The notes: generated by a model from the sequence alone, not told the origin. A stretch of DNA of 64,000 bases from Crassaminicella thermophila (GCF_008152325.1 NZ_CP042243.1:1183026-1247025), one strand, 5' to 3'; shown: positions 44,478 to 54,540, counted from the stretch's first letter. Program-made: numbers and translations.

Positions 44478-45242
44478 ATGCTCGCAAAAAGGATTATTCC
44501 CTGTTTAGATGTCAATCGAGGAAGGGTTGTAAAGGGTAAAAAGTTTCAAAATCTTATTGATGTAGATGATCCAGTAAAATTAGCCAAATTCTACAGTGAT
44601 GCAGGTGCAGATGAATTGGTATTTTATGATATAACTGCATCTAATGAAGAAAGAAATATATTTTTAAAGGTTGTAGAAAAGACAGCTGAAGAAGTATATA
44701 TTCCTTTTACAGTAGGGGGAGGTATTAGAACAGTAGATGATTTTACAGCAGTATTAAGAGCGGGTGCAGATAAGGTATCTGTTAATTCAGCAGCAGTGAA
44801 AAAGCCAAGCATCATTCGTGATGCAGCATTAAAATTCGGAAGACAGTGCGTAGTTTTGTCAATAGATGCAAAAAAAAATAATGAAGGATTTTGGACAGTG
44901 TATATAAATGGTGGAAGAGTGGACACAAAAATGGATGCAGTAAAATGGGCAATTGAAGGAGAAAAATTAGGTGCTGGTGAAATTGTTATAAATAGTATTG
45001 ATACTGATGGTGTTAAAGATGGTTATGATATAGAAATAACTAAAATAATATCAGAAAGTGTAAATATTCCAGTAGTAGCTTCTGGAGGAGCAGGAAAAAA
45101 AGAAGATTTTTTAAAAGTATTAGATAAAGGATGTGCTGATGCAGCACTAGCAGCATCGGTTTTTCATTACAAAGAGATAAAAATTAGTGAGTTAAAAGAA
45201 TATCTTTATGATAATGGTATATCAATCAGGAGGATAATATGA
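44478..45242 (+). CDS. hisF: Imidazole glycerol phosphate synthase, cyclase subunit
   Basis: A 254-residue barrel that, with HisH, makes imidazole glycerol phosphate and AICAR (ZMP) from PRFAR. Catalytic aspartates lie in [15 protein letters not shown] and in [13 protein letters not shown]; phosphate sites are VGGGIRT and ASGGAG. AICAR is the very metabolite family (ZMP/ZTP) sensed by the riboswitch at 19690. It overlaps hisIE by four bases. Confidence 0.96.
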   Translation: MLAKRIIPCLDVNRGRVVKGKKFQNLIDVDDPVKLAKFYSDAGADELVFYDITASNEERNIFLKVVEKTAEEVYIPFTVGGGIRTVDDFTAVLRAGADKVSVNSAAVKKPSIIRDAALKFGRQCVVLSIDAKKNNEGFWTVYINGGRVDTKMDAVKWAIEGEKLGAGEIVINSIDTDGVKDGYDIEITKIISESVNIPVVASGGAGKKEDFLKVLDKGCADAALAASVFHYKEIKISELKEYLYDNGISIRRII

Positions 45243-45859
45243 TGCTGAATATAGATATCAAGTTTGATGAAAAAGGTTTAGTACCTGCAATTATTCAAGA
45301 TATAAAAACAAAAAAAGTTTTGATGTTGGCATATATGAATCAAGAAGCTTTTCAAAAGACTTTGGAAACAAAAAAAACATGGTTTTACAGTAGAAGCAGA
45401 AAAAAACTATGGAATAAAGGGGAAACATCAGGAAATTATCAGATAGTAAAAAAAATAAGCTATGATTGTGACAAAGATACATTACTAATAGAAGTTGTTC
45501 CTTTAGGAAATGCTTGTCATACAGGTGAAGAGAGCTGTTTTTTTAATAATATATTTCAAGAAGATGAAGCATCCAATCATTATGAAATATTTAAAAAATT
45601 ATATGAGCGAATTCAAGAAAGAAAAGAAAAACCAATAGATAATTCTTATACAAATTATCTATTCGAGAAAGGAATAGACAAAATTTTAAAAAAAGTTGGA
45701 GAAGAAACAAGTGAAGTGATCATTGCTGCAAAAAATGATAATAAGGATGAAATTATATATGAGGTTTCTGATTTAATCTATCATATTTTTGTACTTTTGG
45801 TAAATAATCAGATTACTATTGATGATATAAAACAGGAATTATGGAATAGGTATAAATAG
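45239..45859 (+). CDS. hisI: Bifunctional phosphoribosyl-AMP cyclohydrolase/PR-ATP pyrophosphatase
   Basis: A 206-residue HisIE fusion for steps two and three. The N-terminal cyclohydrolase (1-115) has [26 protein letters not shown] and the metal site DCDKDTLL with CHTGEESCF. The C-terminal pyrophosphatase (about 120-206) has a MazG-like helix set with [14 protein letters not shown]. It ends the operon; a strong terminator follows. The pathway in this window lacks only hisD and the phosphatase. Confidence 0.95.
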   Translation: MMLNIDIKFDEKGLVPAIIQDIKTKKVLMLAYMNQEAFQKTLETKKTWFYSRSRKKLWNKGETSGNYQIVKKISYDCDKDTLLIEVVPLGNACHTGEESCFFNNIFQEDEASNHYEIFKKLYERIQERKEKPIDNSYTNYLFEKGIDKILKKVGEETSEVIIAAKNDNKDEIIYEVSDLIYHIFVLLVNNQITIDDIKQELWNRYK

Positions 45860-45884
45860 AAAAGAAAATTCATTAAGAAGGGAA

Positions 45885-45918
45885 AGTAGGTGAACAGGCT
45901 GTTCATCTACTTATTTTT
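45885..45918 (+). terminator. Terminator of the his operon
   Basis: AGTAGGTGAACAG pairs with CTGTTCATCTACT, then TTATTTTT. The tight centre implies a loop of about five bases. Confidence 0.88.
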
Positions 45919-46034
45919 GTAGTAAAATTAAAAGATATTCTATATAATGATTGATAAGAATCAAAATTTTCAATATATACAATAATATATATATGGTTTA
46001 TTTAATAGTGTTTTACTATATTTAGGAGGTTAAA

Positions 46035-47528
46035 ATGGAAATTTATAGGGAGATTTATTTAGATAAAAATTCACCTCAACATTTATATATGCAATTATTT
46101 CAGAAAATACGTCAACTAATTATTGAAGAAAAATTAAAGGCAAATCAAAAGCTCCCACCTATTAGACAATTAGCAAATGCACTTGGTGTTAATACTAGCA
46201 CTATTGTGAATGCTTACAGTCTTTTAGAAAAGGAAGGGTTTGTATATAAGAAAATTGGAAGTGGTACTTTTGTTTCAGCAAAGCAAGATGATGATTTGTC
46301 TGATGAATTGCTAAAAAAATATCCTTTAGATGAAGATATTCGATTAATGGATAGAGGACAAATTCAAATAAAAGAAAATATGATTAGTTTTGCGAGTGCA
46401 ACACCTACTTCAGATCTGTTTCCTGTTGAAGATTTTAAAATTCTTTTGAATGAGGTTCTTGATAGAGATAAAGGGGATGCTTTTGGTTATCAGGAAAGCC
46501 AAGGATATTATCCTCTTAGAGAATCTTTAGTAAATTATTTGGAAGAAATAAACATTAAAACGAAGCCAGAAAATATTCAGATTATTTCTGGAGCTCAACA
46601 AGGAATAGATGTCATTTCGAAAGCATTAATAGATTATAAAGATACGATTATTGTAGAAAGTCCTACTTATACAGGAGCAATTGGAACATTTAGATCAAGA
46701 GGAGCTAAAATTATTAGCGTACCTATTTTAAATGATGGTGTTGATATAAAAATATTAGAAGAGAAAATACAAGAGTACAAACCGAAATTAATTTATTTAA
46801 TGCCAAATTTTCAAAATCCTACAGGATATTCTTATAGCAAAGAAAAGAAGTTAAAAATTATAGATTTAGCTGAAAAATACAATACATTAATTGTTGAAGA
46901 TGATTACTTAAGTGATTTAAGTTTTTATAGTGAGGACAATACTACTTTAAAAAGTCTCGATAGAAATGACTCTGTTATTTATATTAAAAGTTTTTCTAAA
47001 ATTTTTATGCCAGGATTAAGATTAGGGTTTTTAGTAATACCAAAAAAAATACACCATAGAATACTTGCAGCAAAGCATACATCAGATATTTCAACATCAG
47101 GATTAAACCAAAGGGTATTTGATTTGTATTTAAGAAAGGGCATATGGAAAAAGCACATTAGATATATGGAAAAAATATACAAAGAGCGTTTTGATGTTAT
47201 GAAGAGTTGTATTGATAAATACTTTAAAGATATTGAAGTACAGTATTACTTACCTCAGGGTGGATTGAATTTTTGGTTTTCTCTACCTGAAGGATATGAT
47301 TCAAATAAGCTTTATGTAGAGGCATCAAAAAATAATATTCTTATTTTGCCTGGATCAATATTTTTTATATCTAAAAAAGAAAGTAAATGTTTTAGATTAA
47401 GTATTGCTTCTGTATATCCAAAAGATATTGAAATAGGAATAAAGAGTTTATCTAATGTTATTAAAAATTTAATAGAAAAAGATACAAATAAAAGAAAAAG
47501 ACTAGATACATATACTCCTCTTTTATGA
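46035..47528 (+). CDS. MocR-type GntR/aminotransferase transcription regulator
   Basis: A 497-residue fusion of an N-terminal GntR winged helix (about 10-80: LPPIRQLANALGVNTSTIVNAY, EGFVYKKIGSGTF) and a class I aminotransferase-fold domain (about 110-480). The PLP-binding lysine is in YIKSFSKIFMPGLRLGF, and NPTGYSYS is the PLP site near the middle. Such proteins sense PLP or amino acids and control genes of vitamin B6 or amino acid metabolism. The likely target is the alanine dehydrogenase-like gene that starts 73 bases after its stop. It starts at ATG after AGGAGG. Confidence 0.93.
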   Translation: MEIYREIYLDKNSPQHLYMQLFQKIRQLIIEEKLKANQKLPPIRQLANALGVNTSTIVNAYSLLEKEGFVYKKIGSGTFVSAKQDDDLSDELLKKYPLDEDIRLMDRGQIQIKENMISFASATPTSDLFPVEDFKILLNEVLDRDKGDAFGYQESQGYYPLRESLVNYLEEINIKTKPENIQIISGAQQGIDVISKALIDYKDTIIVESPTYTGAIGTFRSRGAKIISVPILNDGVDIKILEEKIQEYKPKLIYLMPNFQNPTGYSYSKEKKLKIIDLAEKYNTLIVEDDYLSDLSFYSEDNTTLKSLDRNDSVIYIKSFSKIFMPGLRLGFLVIPKKIHHRILAAKHTSDISTSGLNQRVFDLYLRKGIWKKHIRYMEKIYKERFDVMKSCIDKYFKDIEVQYYLPQGGLNFWFSLPEGYDSNKLYVEASKNNILILPGSIFFISKKESKCFRLSIASVYPKDIEIGIKSLSNVIKNLIEKDTNKRKRLDTYTPLL

Positions 47529-47601
47529 TTTTAATTTTTAACAATATAAAATCCTAATACATAAGTTAATAATAAGGAGTCATATGAAAAGGGGGATATG
47601 T

Positions 47602-48714
47602 ATGAGGATTGGTGTTCCGAAAGAAATGGCAAATAGTGAATCGAGAGTTGGGATGACACATAAAGAGGTTGAAGAACTAACAAAAGCAGGACATGAAGTA
47701 TATGTTTGCAGTGGTGCTGGAGAGAATAGTGGCGTAACAGATGAAATGTATAAAGTGGCAGGTGCTCATATTTTATATGAAGTAAAGGAAGTTTATGAAA
47801 AATCGGATTTCATTGTAAAAGTAAAACCACCAACTAGTGTGGAGCTTGGGTATTTAAAAACAGGTCAAATTATCTTTTGTTATGTATTACCTGAGAAAAA
47901 TGAAGAACTAACACGTATACTATTAAAAAAAAGAATAGCAGCAATAGGATATGAAATGGTTACAGATAAACAAGGAAGCAAGCCATTAAAAATTCCTATG
48001 AGTGAAATTGCTGGTAAAATGGCAGTTTTTAATGGCTTGAAATTTTTGCAGACGATCCATGGAGGTAAAGGTATAATGCTAGGGGCTTTACCTGGGTTAT
48101 TACCTTCTGAAGTTGTTATACTAGGAGCAGGGAGCGCAGCTTATGGCGCTGCAGATATAGCATTAGGGATAGGCTGTAATGTAACAATACTAAATCGAAG
48201 TATAGATAGATTAAGAAATTTAAAGAATAGATTAAAACAAAAAGCAGTATATTTAAATTTATCTAATGAAAATATCTGTCAAGCTTTAATAAAAGCTGAT
48301 TTATTGATTAATACAATTGACCAAATGGGCGATAAATCTAGACATATTGTTACTGCGCAAATGATCAAAAAAATGAAAAAAGGTAGTATAATAATAGATA
48401 TTGCATGTGATGAAAATGGTGCAATAGAAACTTCAAAACTTACTAGTCATACACAACCTACTTATACAATTGATGGTGTAATTCATTGTGTTATTCCTAA
48501 CTTGCCAGGAATTGTTCCTCAAACTGCTACTTTTGCATTAACAGAAGCAACACGATCCTATATTATGGAAATTGCAAACCAAGGATTCAAAAAAGCTATT
48601 TTTAATAATATAAGTCTAAGAAAGGGTTTATGTACCTATGATGGACATTTGATGCATAAAAAGGCAGCTGAAAATTTTCAGATACCATACTCTCCATTTG
48701 AAAAGGCTTTTTAA
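47602..48714 (+). CDS. Alanine dehydrogenase-like protein lacking the catalytic histidine
   Basis: A 370-residue protein of the alanine dehydrogenase/transhydrogenase-alpha family, the right length and alignable end to end (MRIGVPKE at the start, ILGAGSAAYGA nucleotide loop, DIACDENGAIETS, GLCTYDGHL). Substrate-binding K75 (VKVKPP) and the later aspartate (ACDENG) are kept, but the catalytic histidine, expected at 96 in a YLH motif, is leucine (CYVLPE, L96). Without it, normal pyruvate amination is doubtful, so the substrate or role may differ. The start is the ATG at 47602 after GGGGGAT; one at 47584 with AAGGAG is the alternative. It may be controlled by the MocR protein upstream. Confidence 0.8.
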   Translation: MRIGVPKEMANSESRVGMTHKEVEELTKAGHEVYVCSGAGENSGVTDEMYKVAGAHILYEVKEVYEKSDFIVKVKPPTSVELGYLKTGQIIFCYVLPEKNEELTRILLKKRIAAIGYEMVTDKQGSKPLKIPMSEIAGKMAVFNGLKFLQTIHGGKGIMLGALPGLLPSEVVILGAGSAAYGAADIALGIGCNVTILNRSIDRLRNLKNRLKQKAVYLNLSNENICQALIKADLLINTIDQMGDKSRHIVTAQMIKKMKKGSIIIDIACDENGAIETSKLTSHTQPTYTIDGVIHCVIPNLPGIVPQTATFALTEATRSYIMEIANQGFKKAIFNNISLRKGLCTYDGHLMHKKAAENFQIPYSPFEKAF

Positions 48715-48753
48715 AGAGAAAGGTATTAAATTTATATTAGGAGGTGAGATGAA

Positions 48754-49650
48754 ATGAAGGCTAAGATTATTCTTAATCCTTCATCAGGAAAACAAATTGT
48801 GCAGAAGAATTTAGATAGAATTATCGGCAATTTGATATTAGATGGAGTATTAAAATATGTGGATGTATTCAAAATGAAAAATAGATTTGATGCATTTGAA
48901 GAAGTAAAAAGTATAAAAATGGGTGAATATGATTGTATTATTGCTGTAGGCGGTGATGGAACAGTTCATGAAGTGATAAATGGAGTAATGATAGGAAATA
49001 ATAAGATTCCTATTGCAATATTACCAGCAGGAACGGTAAACGATTTTGCAAAATTTATGAACATTCCTACGGATGTAAAAGGTTTTTGTAATATGATAAA
49101 AAAAAATCAAAGGAAAAAAATAGATCTAGGAAAAGTAGGAGATCGATATTTTATTAATGTTTTAGCAGGTGGACTTTTAACAGATGTAGGATATAAAGTA
49201 TCACCTGATTTAAAAACAGTATTAGGAAAATATGCATATTATGTAGAAGGAATGAAAGAAATTCCAAAACAAATGTTTAAAAGTATAAGTTTAGAAATTG
49301 ACTCAGAGGAATTTACGGGAGAAGAAGATATCTTTATGTTTATTGTAACAAATACGCCATCAGTAGGTGGATTTAAAAAAATTGCTCCAAAAGCAAAAAT
49401 TGATGATGGATTATTAGATATATGTATTATAAAAAAATCAGATATACCAGAGTTTCTTTCTTTATTTTTCCATACAATGAAAGGTGAGCATATTTATCAC
49501 CCGAAGGTTTTATATTTTCAGACTTCTGAAATTAAATTGAAATGTAAGAAGGATGTCAAAATAGATTTAGATGTAGATGGTGAACAAGGAGGAAAATTAC
49601 CTGCTACGATTGAAGTAATCCCAAAAGCGATAGATATGATTGTGCCATAA
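48754..49650 (+). CDS. Diacylglycerol/lipid kinase family protein
   Basis: A 298-residue soluble kinase of the DgkB/YegS group. The glycine-rich nucleotide site is seen as AVGGDGTVHEVINGV, with NPSSGK at the N-terminus and GTVNDFAKF after it, all standard. The C-terminal beta domain has GGFKKIAPKAKIDDGLLD. It phosphorylates diacylglycerol or a related lipid; in Firmicutes DgkB supports lipoteichoic acid turnover, but paralogues of this size (YegS-like) have other targets. It starts at ATG after AGGAGGTG. Confidence 0.92.
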   Translation: MKAKIILNPSSGKQIVQKNLDRIIGNLILDGVLKYVDVFKMKNRFDAFEEVKSIKMGEYDCIIAVGGDGTVHEVINGVMIGNNKIPIAILPAGTVNDFAKFMNIPTDVKGFCNMIKKNQRKKIDLGKVGDRYFINVLAGGLLTDVGYKVSPDLKTVLGKYAYYVEGMKEIPKQMFKSISLEIDSEEFTGEEDIFMFIVTNTPSVGGFKKIAPKAKIDDGLLDICIIKKSDIPEFLSLFFHTMKGEHIYHPKVLYFQTSEIKLKCKKDVKIDLDVDGEQGGKLPATIEVIPKAIDMIVP

Positions 49651-49677
49651 AAAGGCGTAATTTAAAAATTACGCCTT
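49651..49677. terminator. Bidirectional terminator
   Basis: AAAGGCGTAATTT pairs perfectly with AAATTACGCCTTT around two bases (loop about six in practice). It overlaps the 3' end of the bactofilin gene. Confidence 0.88.
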
Positions 49678-50067
49678 TGCTTTTTTAGTATTTAATGTAG
49701 AAACATTATCTGTACTTGAAACATTTTTCATTGTACACTTTCCTTCAAAAACAGCTTTATCTTCCACAATAAGGCTAGATACATGAATATCTCCTAAAAT
49801 TTTTCCTGTTGCATTTAATTTCAATAGATTTGAAGCAGTAACATTTCCTTCAATGATGCCAGATACAATTACATTATTTGCTGATATATCACCAAACATT
49901 TTTCCTTCTACACCAAGGATTACATCACCATCTACAGAAATGTCTCCTTTAAATTGGCCATCAATTCGAACGGTTCCCTCAGCATTTAGTTTGCCTTCAA
50001 AATTTGAACTCTTTCCGATTAAAGTATCTACTCTTTCATTAGATATAGTATTATTTTTTTTGAACAT
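49669..50067 (-). CDS. Bactofilin
   Basis: A 132-residue polymer-forming cytoskeletal protein. The body (about 20-115) is a repeated beta-helix pattern of short strands with G turns (GKLNAEGTVRIDGQFKGDIS, GDVILGVEGKMFGDI, VIVSGIIEGNV), flanked by disordered ends. Bactofilins form nucleotide-free filaments that position wall enzymes. It follows an M23 peptidase gene by 18 bases on the same strand, the pairing seen in many bacteria, which suggests it places that enzyme. It starts at ATG after AGGAGG. Confidence 0.95.
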   Translation of the reverse strand: MFKKNNTISNERVDTLIGKSSNFEGKLNAEGTVRIDGQFKGDISVDGDVILGVEGKMFGDISANNVIVSGIIEGNVTASNLLKLNATGKILGDIHVSSLIVEDKAVFEGKCTMKNVSSTDNVSTLNTKKAKA

Positions 50068-50085
50068 TTTTTTCCTCCTAAGCCA

Positions 50086-51027
50086 TTATTTATTTAAAAT
50101 TGTTAAAGGATCAATTTGTTTACCCTTGTAATGAATTTCAAAATGTACATGTGGACCTGTACTTCTTCCTGTACTCCCCATTTTTGCGATAATATCACCT
50201 TTTTGTACTTTTTGACCAACATTTACAAGATTTTTCTTGTTATGAGCATACACACTTCTATAACCGTATCCGTGTGAAATAATAATAGTTTTTCCATAAC
50301 CAGAATTCCATCCAGAAAAAGTAACGATACCAGTACCAGCAGCAATAATGTTTGTTCCTTCTTTATTAGCAATATCTATACCTTTATGGAATTGTATTCT
50401 ATTGGTAATAGGAGAAATTCTATATCCAAATTTTGATGTTATTTTACCAGATGCAGGTCTCTTAGTAGGTTTTGCAGCTAAAAATTTTAATCGTTTCTTT
50501 ACATCATCCATCAAATCATTTAGGCTTTTTACTTCATGATCCATTTCAGAAGTAAGTCTCTTTAATTCCATATCGATAGAATCATGTGAGTCACTTTTAG
50601 GCATACTTTGAACGGAAAATATAGTTCTTGATGATGATCTAGAAATTGGTTTAGATAAAGAGGTTTTTTTTGTGCTTTTTAACCCCATTAAACTTCGAAC
50701 TTGAATTTCTAATTCGTTTAGTATTTCTAACTTTTTAGATACTTCATAAGTTTTATTTTTGAGGGATTTTATTTCTAATGATTGTTTTTTATTAATTTCT
50801 TGAAGTTTAGCAAAATCCTCAGTTTTTTTATGTAGCTGCTGATTAAGACGAATGTTGTAGTTAATTAAAAAAAATAAAGTAAGGCAGAGTGCGATTATGA
50901 AGATTACAAACGAATACAAAATAAATTTTTTTAATTTAAGCTGGCGTACACTTTTGCCGGAATGTGGTACAATCATGATATGAAGAGATTCATCTGCAAT
51001 TTGTTGTAACTTTTTATATAAATTCAT
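50086..51027 (-). CDS. M23 (LytM) family metallopeptidase, membrane-anchored
   Basis: A 313-residue protein with one membrane helix (about 31-53), a coiled-coil region (about 60-150, rich in K/E/L), and a C-terminal LytM domain (about 195-313). The zinc motif HxxxD is seen as HKGIDIA and HxH as HVHFEIHY; both are intact, so it should cut peptide cross-links in peptidoglycan. It lies directly upstream of the bactofilin. The N-terminal IADESLHIMIVPHSGKSVRQLK is typical of the clostridial group. It starts at ATG after a GAGAGG site. Confidence 0.93.
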   Translation of the reverse strand: MNLYKKLQQIADESLHIMIVPHSGKSVRQLKLKKFILYSFVIFIIALCLTLFFLINYNIRLNQQLHKKTEDFAKLQEINKKQSLEIKSLKNKTYEVSKKLEILNELEIQVRSLMGLKSTKKTSLSKPISRSSSRTIFSVQSMPKSDSHDSIDMELKRLTSEMDHEVKSLNDLMDDVKKRLKFLAAKPTKRPASGKITSKFGYRISPITNRIQFHKGIDIANKEGTNIIAAGTGIVTFSGWNSGYGKTIIISHGYGYRSVYAHNKKNLVNVGQKVQKGDIIAKMGSTGRSTGPHVHFEIHYKGKQIDPLTILNK

Positions 51028-51229
51028 AAATTTGTACCTCTCGTCTATATAAAAATACTCATAACTATTAAATTTCTACAAATTTTTTAAAAATCCTCTT
51101 TTAAATTATAAAAAATATAAACTTAAAGAAGGAAATTCTATAACAATGTAGAAAAAATATATGATTTAAGTATATATTTTTAAATTTGTAATATACTTAT
51201 GTTTAAAATACATGTGAATTGGAGTGAAT

Positions 51230-52237
51230 ATGGTGAGTATAACAATAAAGGATGTAGCAAAAAAGGCAGGTGTATCTATATCAACTGTTTCTAGAGTTAT
51301 TAATGGTTCTAAGCCTGTAAGCAGTGAAGTGCGTCAAAAAGTATTAAAAGTTATTGAAGAAACAGGATATAGACCAAATCCTGTAGCAAGAAGTTTGGTA
51401 ATGAAAAAGAGTCAATTGATAGGAGTGGTTGTTCCGGATATATCCAATTTCTTTATAGGAGAAATTTTAAGTGGCATAGAAGAGATTGGAAAAATGTATG
51501 GATATGATATTCTATTATGTAATACCTATGGACAATTAGAGCAGGAGTTAAGGTATCTTAATTTATTAAAGGCAAAGCAAGTGGAAGGAATTGTATTTAT
51601 GACATGGAAACTACAAGATAAGCTGGTTGATTATCTTGAAAAAATAGACGTTCCTATTGTATTGATTAATAGAAATACGAGTAAATTACTTATCCCGTCT
51701 GTATCAATAGATAACTTTCAAGCTGCTTTTGAAATGACAAATTATCTTATTAAAAATGGACATAGAAGAATTGCATTGATTCGAAGCAGTCAAGACCAAA
51801 ATGCCTTTGGCTTTGATCAGTATAAAGGATATAAAAAGGCTCTTGAAGAGCATGGGTTGGAATTGGATGAGAAATTAGTAAGATATGGGAACTTTAAGTT
51901 AGAAGACAGTTATCAAATTGTAAAAGATTTTATTAAAGAAAATGTTTTACCTACAGCAATTTTTGCAACAAGTGATGAAATGGCAATAGGAGCAATAAAT
52001 TGTTTATTAGATAATGGTTATAAAGTTCCAGATGATGTTTCTGTTGTGGGATTTAATGATATAAAATTAGCATCTATATATAAACCTAATTTGACTACAA
52101 TTCATCAACCGATATATGATATTGGTGCTGTTGCAATTAGGATGATTGTTAAAAAAATTAATGGGGAAGAAGTGGATAGTAAAATAGTAACCCTTCCACA
52201 TGAACTAATCATAAGAGAAAGTAGTAAAAAGATATAA
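51230..52237 (+). CDS. LacI-family transcription regulator (CcpA-like)
   Basis: A 335-residue repressor. An N-terminal helix-turn-helix and hinge (ITIKDVAKKAGVSISTVSRV, RPNPVARSL) precede a periplasmic-binding-type effector domain. The body resembles CcpA at several places: MYGYDILLCN, KQVEGIVFM, TSDEMAIGA and the end HQPIYDIGAVAIRM..LPHELIIRES. It could be this organism's CcpA, but other LacI proteins share these parts, so I give no symbol. The start is the ATG five bases after GGAG; GTG codons on either side are alternatives. No sugar genes adjoin it, which fits a global rather than local regulator. Confidence 0.9.
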   Translation: MVSITIKDVAKKAGVSISTVSRVINGSKPVSSEVRQKVLKVIEETGYRPNPVARSLVMKKSQLIGVVVPDISNFFIGEILSGIEEIGKMYGYDILLCNTYGQLEQELRYLNLLKAKQVEGIVFMTWKLQDKLVDYLEKIDVPIVLINRNTSKLLIPSVSIDNFQAAFEMTNYLIKNGHRRIALIRSSQDQNAFGFDQYKGYKKALEEHGLELDEKLVRYGNFKLEDSYQIVKDFIKENVLPTAIFATSDEMAIGAINCLLDNGYKVPDDVSVVGFNDIKLASIYKPNLTTIHQPIYDIGAVAIRMIVKKINGEEVDSKIVTLPHELIIRESSKKI

Positions 52238-52304
52238 TAAGGAATATTTCACCTCATATGTAGGAATAATAAAATTGAATTATTTTACATTAGGAGGTGC
52301 TCTT

Positions 52305-52550
52305 TTGAAAAAAGTAGCAGTAGAAAAATCATTAGAGAATGTGAAAAACTATCTTAACAATAAGGGATTTGATGTTGCAGATCTTGAAAGTGCTACAACG
52401 AATTTAAAAAATTTTGATGCAATTGTAGTTTCAGGACAGAATAGTAATTTATTAGGTATGCATGATACGAGTACAAAAGCATCTGTTATTAATGCTAAGG
52501 GATTGACGGTAGAAGATATATATGAAGAATTAAATAATCGTCTTAGTTAA
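52305..52550 (+). CDS. UPF0180 (YkuS) family protein
   Basis: An 81-residue protein matching the YkuS family: KKVAVEKSLENVK at the start, VSGQNSNLLGMHDTSTKASV in the centre, and GLTVEDIYEELNNR at the end. Function unknown throughout the family. It starts at TTG six bases after a perfect AGGAGGTG; the frame extends upstream but without a site. A strong terminator follows immediately. Confidence 0.88.
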   Translation: MKKVAVEKSLENVKNYLNNKGFDVADLESATTNLKNFDAIVVSGQNSNLLGMHDTSTKASVINAKGLTVEDIYEELNNRLS

Positions 52551-52576
52551 AAAAGGCCTCTTTTGAGGTCTTTTTT
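52549..52576 (+). terminator. Terminator after the YkuS gene
   Basis: AAAAAGGCCTC pairs with GAGGTCTTTTT around TTTT. Confidence 0.9.
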
Positions 52577-52654
52577 GTTGGTGTGCTGTAGCAATAAAAA
52601 TAAAAAAATACTATAATATATAGATGTATTAAACATATGAGAGTGAGTGAAAAG

Positions 52655-54532
52655 ATGAAAGTAAATGATTTTTTGCCAATATGTATGGAGGATATGAAAA
52701 AAAGAGGATGGGATCGATTAGATTTTATTATTATTTCAGGAGATGCATATGTAGATCATCCTAGCTTTGGAACTGCTGTTATTTCAAGAGTATTAGAAAT
52801 GGCTGGTTATAAAGTTGGGATCATTGCGCAACCTAACTGGAGAAATGTAGATGATTTTAAAAAATTAGGGAAACCTAAACTGGCATTTTTAATTACTGCT
52901 GGGAATCTTGATTCTATGGTAAATCATTATACAGTAAGTAGGAGAAAAAGAGAAAAAGATATGTATTCACCAGGAGGAAAAATGGGGTTAAGACCTGATC
53001 GAGCAACTATTGTTTATGCAAATATGGTAAGGCAAGCATATAAAAAAGTACCTATTATTCTTGGTGGTATAGAAGCTAGTTTAAGAAGATTTGCACATTA
53101 TGATTATTGGAATGATAAAGTAAGAAGATCTATTTTATTTGATAGTGAAGCAGATCTATTAGTATTTGGTATGGGAGAAAAACAGATAATTGAAATTGCA
53201 GATAATTTGAAGGATGGATTAAGTGTTAAATATATTCGTCATATTCCTGGAACTTGTTATAAAATAGATGATTTAAAAGAAGTGTATGATTTTATTGAAT
53301 TACCTTCTTTTGAAGAAGTTTTTGAAGATAAAATTGCTTATACAAAAGCATTTAAGATTCAATATGAGGAACAAGATAGTATTAGAGGAAAAGTTTTGAT
53401 ACAGAAACATAGGGATACTTATATTGTACAAAACCCTCCAGCGATGCCTATGACACAAGATGAATTAGATAGAGTTTATAGTCTTCCTTATATGAGAAAC
53501 TATCATCCAATATATAAAGAAATGGGCGGAGTTCCTGGGATTGAAGAAGTAAAATATAGCATTATTAGTGAAAGAGGATGTTTTGGAGGTTGTTCTTTTT
53601 GTGCATTAACATTTCATCAAGGAAGGGTTATACAAAGTAGGAGTCATGATTCAATAATTAAAGAAGCTGAAAAAATTGTAAAAGATAAAGACTTCAAAGG
53701 ATATATTCATGATGTAGGTGGTCCAACAGCTAATTTTAGACATGTTGCATGTGAAAAACAAAAAAAGTACGGAACTTGTAAAAATAAACAATGCTTATAT
53801 CCAAAGCCATGCAAAAATCTTTATGTTGATCATGATGAATACTTAGAGCTTTTAAGAAAAATTAGAAAAATAAAGGGTGTTAAAAAAGTTTTTATTCGTT
53901 CTGGGTTAAGATATGATTATATTATGGCGGATAAAAAAGATACTTTTTTAAAAGAATTATGTGAACATCATATAAGTGGCCAGCTTAAAGTGGCTCCTGA
54001 GCATATTTCACCAAAAGTACTAGACTTAATGGGCAAGCCTAGGAGAGAAGTATATGAAAAGTTTGTGGATAAATATTATAAAATAAATAAAAAGCTTGGG
54101 AAAAATCAATTTTTAGTTCCTTATCTTATGTCTAGTCATCCAGGAAGCGATTTAAAAGCTGCTATAGAGATGGCAGAATATTTAAGAGATATTCGTTATT
54201 ATCCAGAGCAAGTTCAGGATTTTTATCCTACACCTGGGACATTATCTACGTGTATGTATTATTCAGGATTAGATCCTAGAAATATGAAGCCTGTATATGT
54301 GCCGAAAACGAGAGAAGAAAAGTCTATGCAAAGGGCATTACTACAATACAGAAATCCTAAAAATTATGATTTAGTTAAAAAAGCTTTGATTCTTGCAGGA
54401 AGAAAAGATCTAATTGGATATGGACCTAAATGTTTAATTAAACCTAAGGAAGTGAAAAACGGAATATATCAAAAGAATAAAAGGAAGATTGAAAAGAAGA
54501 GGAAGACAAAAAAGCGCATAAAAAGAAGATGA
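52655..54532 (+). CDS. YgiQ family radical SAM protein
   Basis: A 625-residue UPF0313 protein. The cluster motif CxxxCxxC is CFGGCSFC near residue 310, within [20 protein letters not shown]. The N-terminal domain (about 15-190) has [19 protein letters not shown] and resembles a cobalamin-binding fold without a histidine ligand. A second cysteine cluster ([16 protein letters not shown]) follows the radical SAM domain. The reaction is unknown in the family. The C-terminal tail is strongly basic ([17 protein letters not shown]), suggesting RNA or ribosome contact. The start is the ATG at 52655 by family comparison; one at 52637 is possible. Confidence 0.92.
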   Translation: MKVNDFLPICMEDMKKRGWDRLDFIIISGDAYVDHPSFGTAVISRVLEMAGYKVGIIAQPNWRNVDDFKKLGKPKLAFLITAGNLDSMVNHYTVSRRKREKDMYSPGGKMGLRPDRATIVYANMVRQAYKKVPIILGGIEASLRRFAHYDYWNDKVRRSILFDSEADLLVFGMGEKQIIEIADNLKDGLSVKYIRHIPGTCYKIDDLKEVYDFIELPSFEEVFEDKIAYTKAFKIQYEEQDSIRGKVLIQKHRDTYIVQNPPAMPMTQDELDRVYSLPYMRNYHPIYKEMGGVPGIEEVKYSIISERGCFGGCSFCALTFHQGRVIQSRSHDSIIKEAEKIVKDKDFKGYIHDVGGPTANFRHVACEKQKKYGTCKNKQCLYPKPCKNLYVDHDEYLELLRKIRKIKGVKKVFIRSGLRYDYIMADKKDTFLKELCEHHISGQLKVAPEHISPKVLDLMGKPRREVYEKFVDKYYKINKKLGKNQFLVPYLMSSHPGSDLKAAIEMAEYLRDIRYYPEQVQDFYPTPGTLSTCMYYSGLDPRNMKPVYVPKTREEKSMQRALLQYRNPKNYDLVKKALILAGRKDLIGYGPKCLIKPKEVKNGIYQKNKRKIEKKRKTKKRIKRR

Positions 54533-54540
54533 TGAACAGT

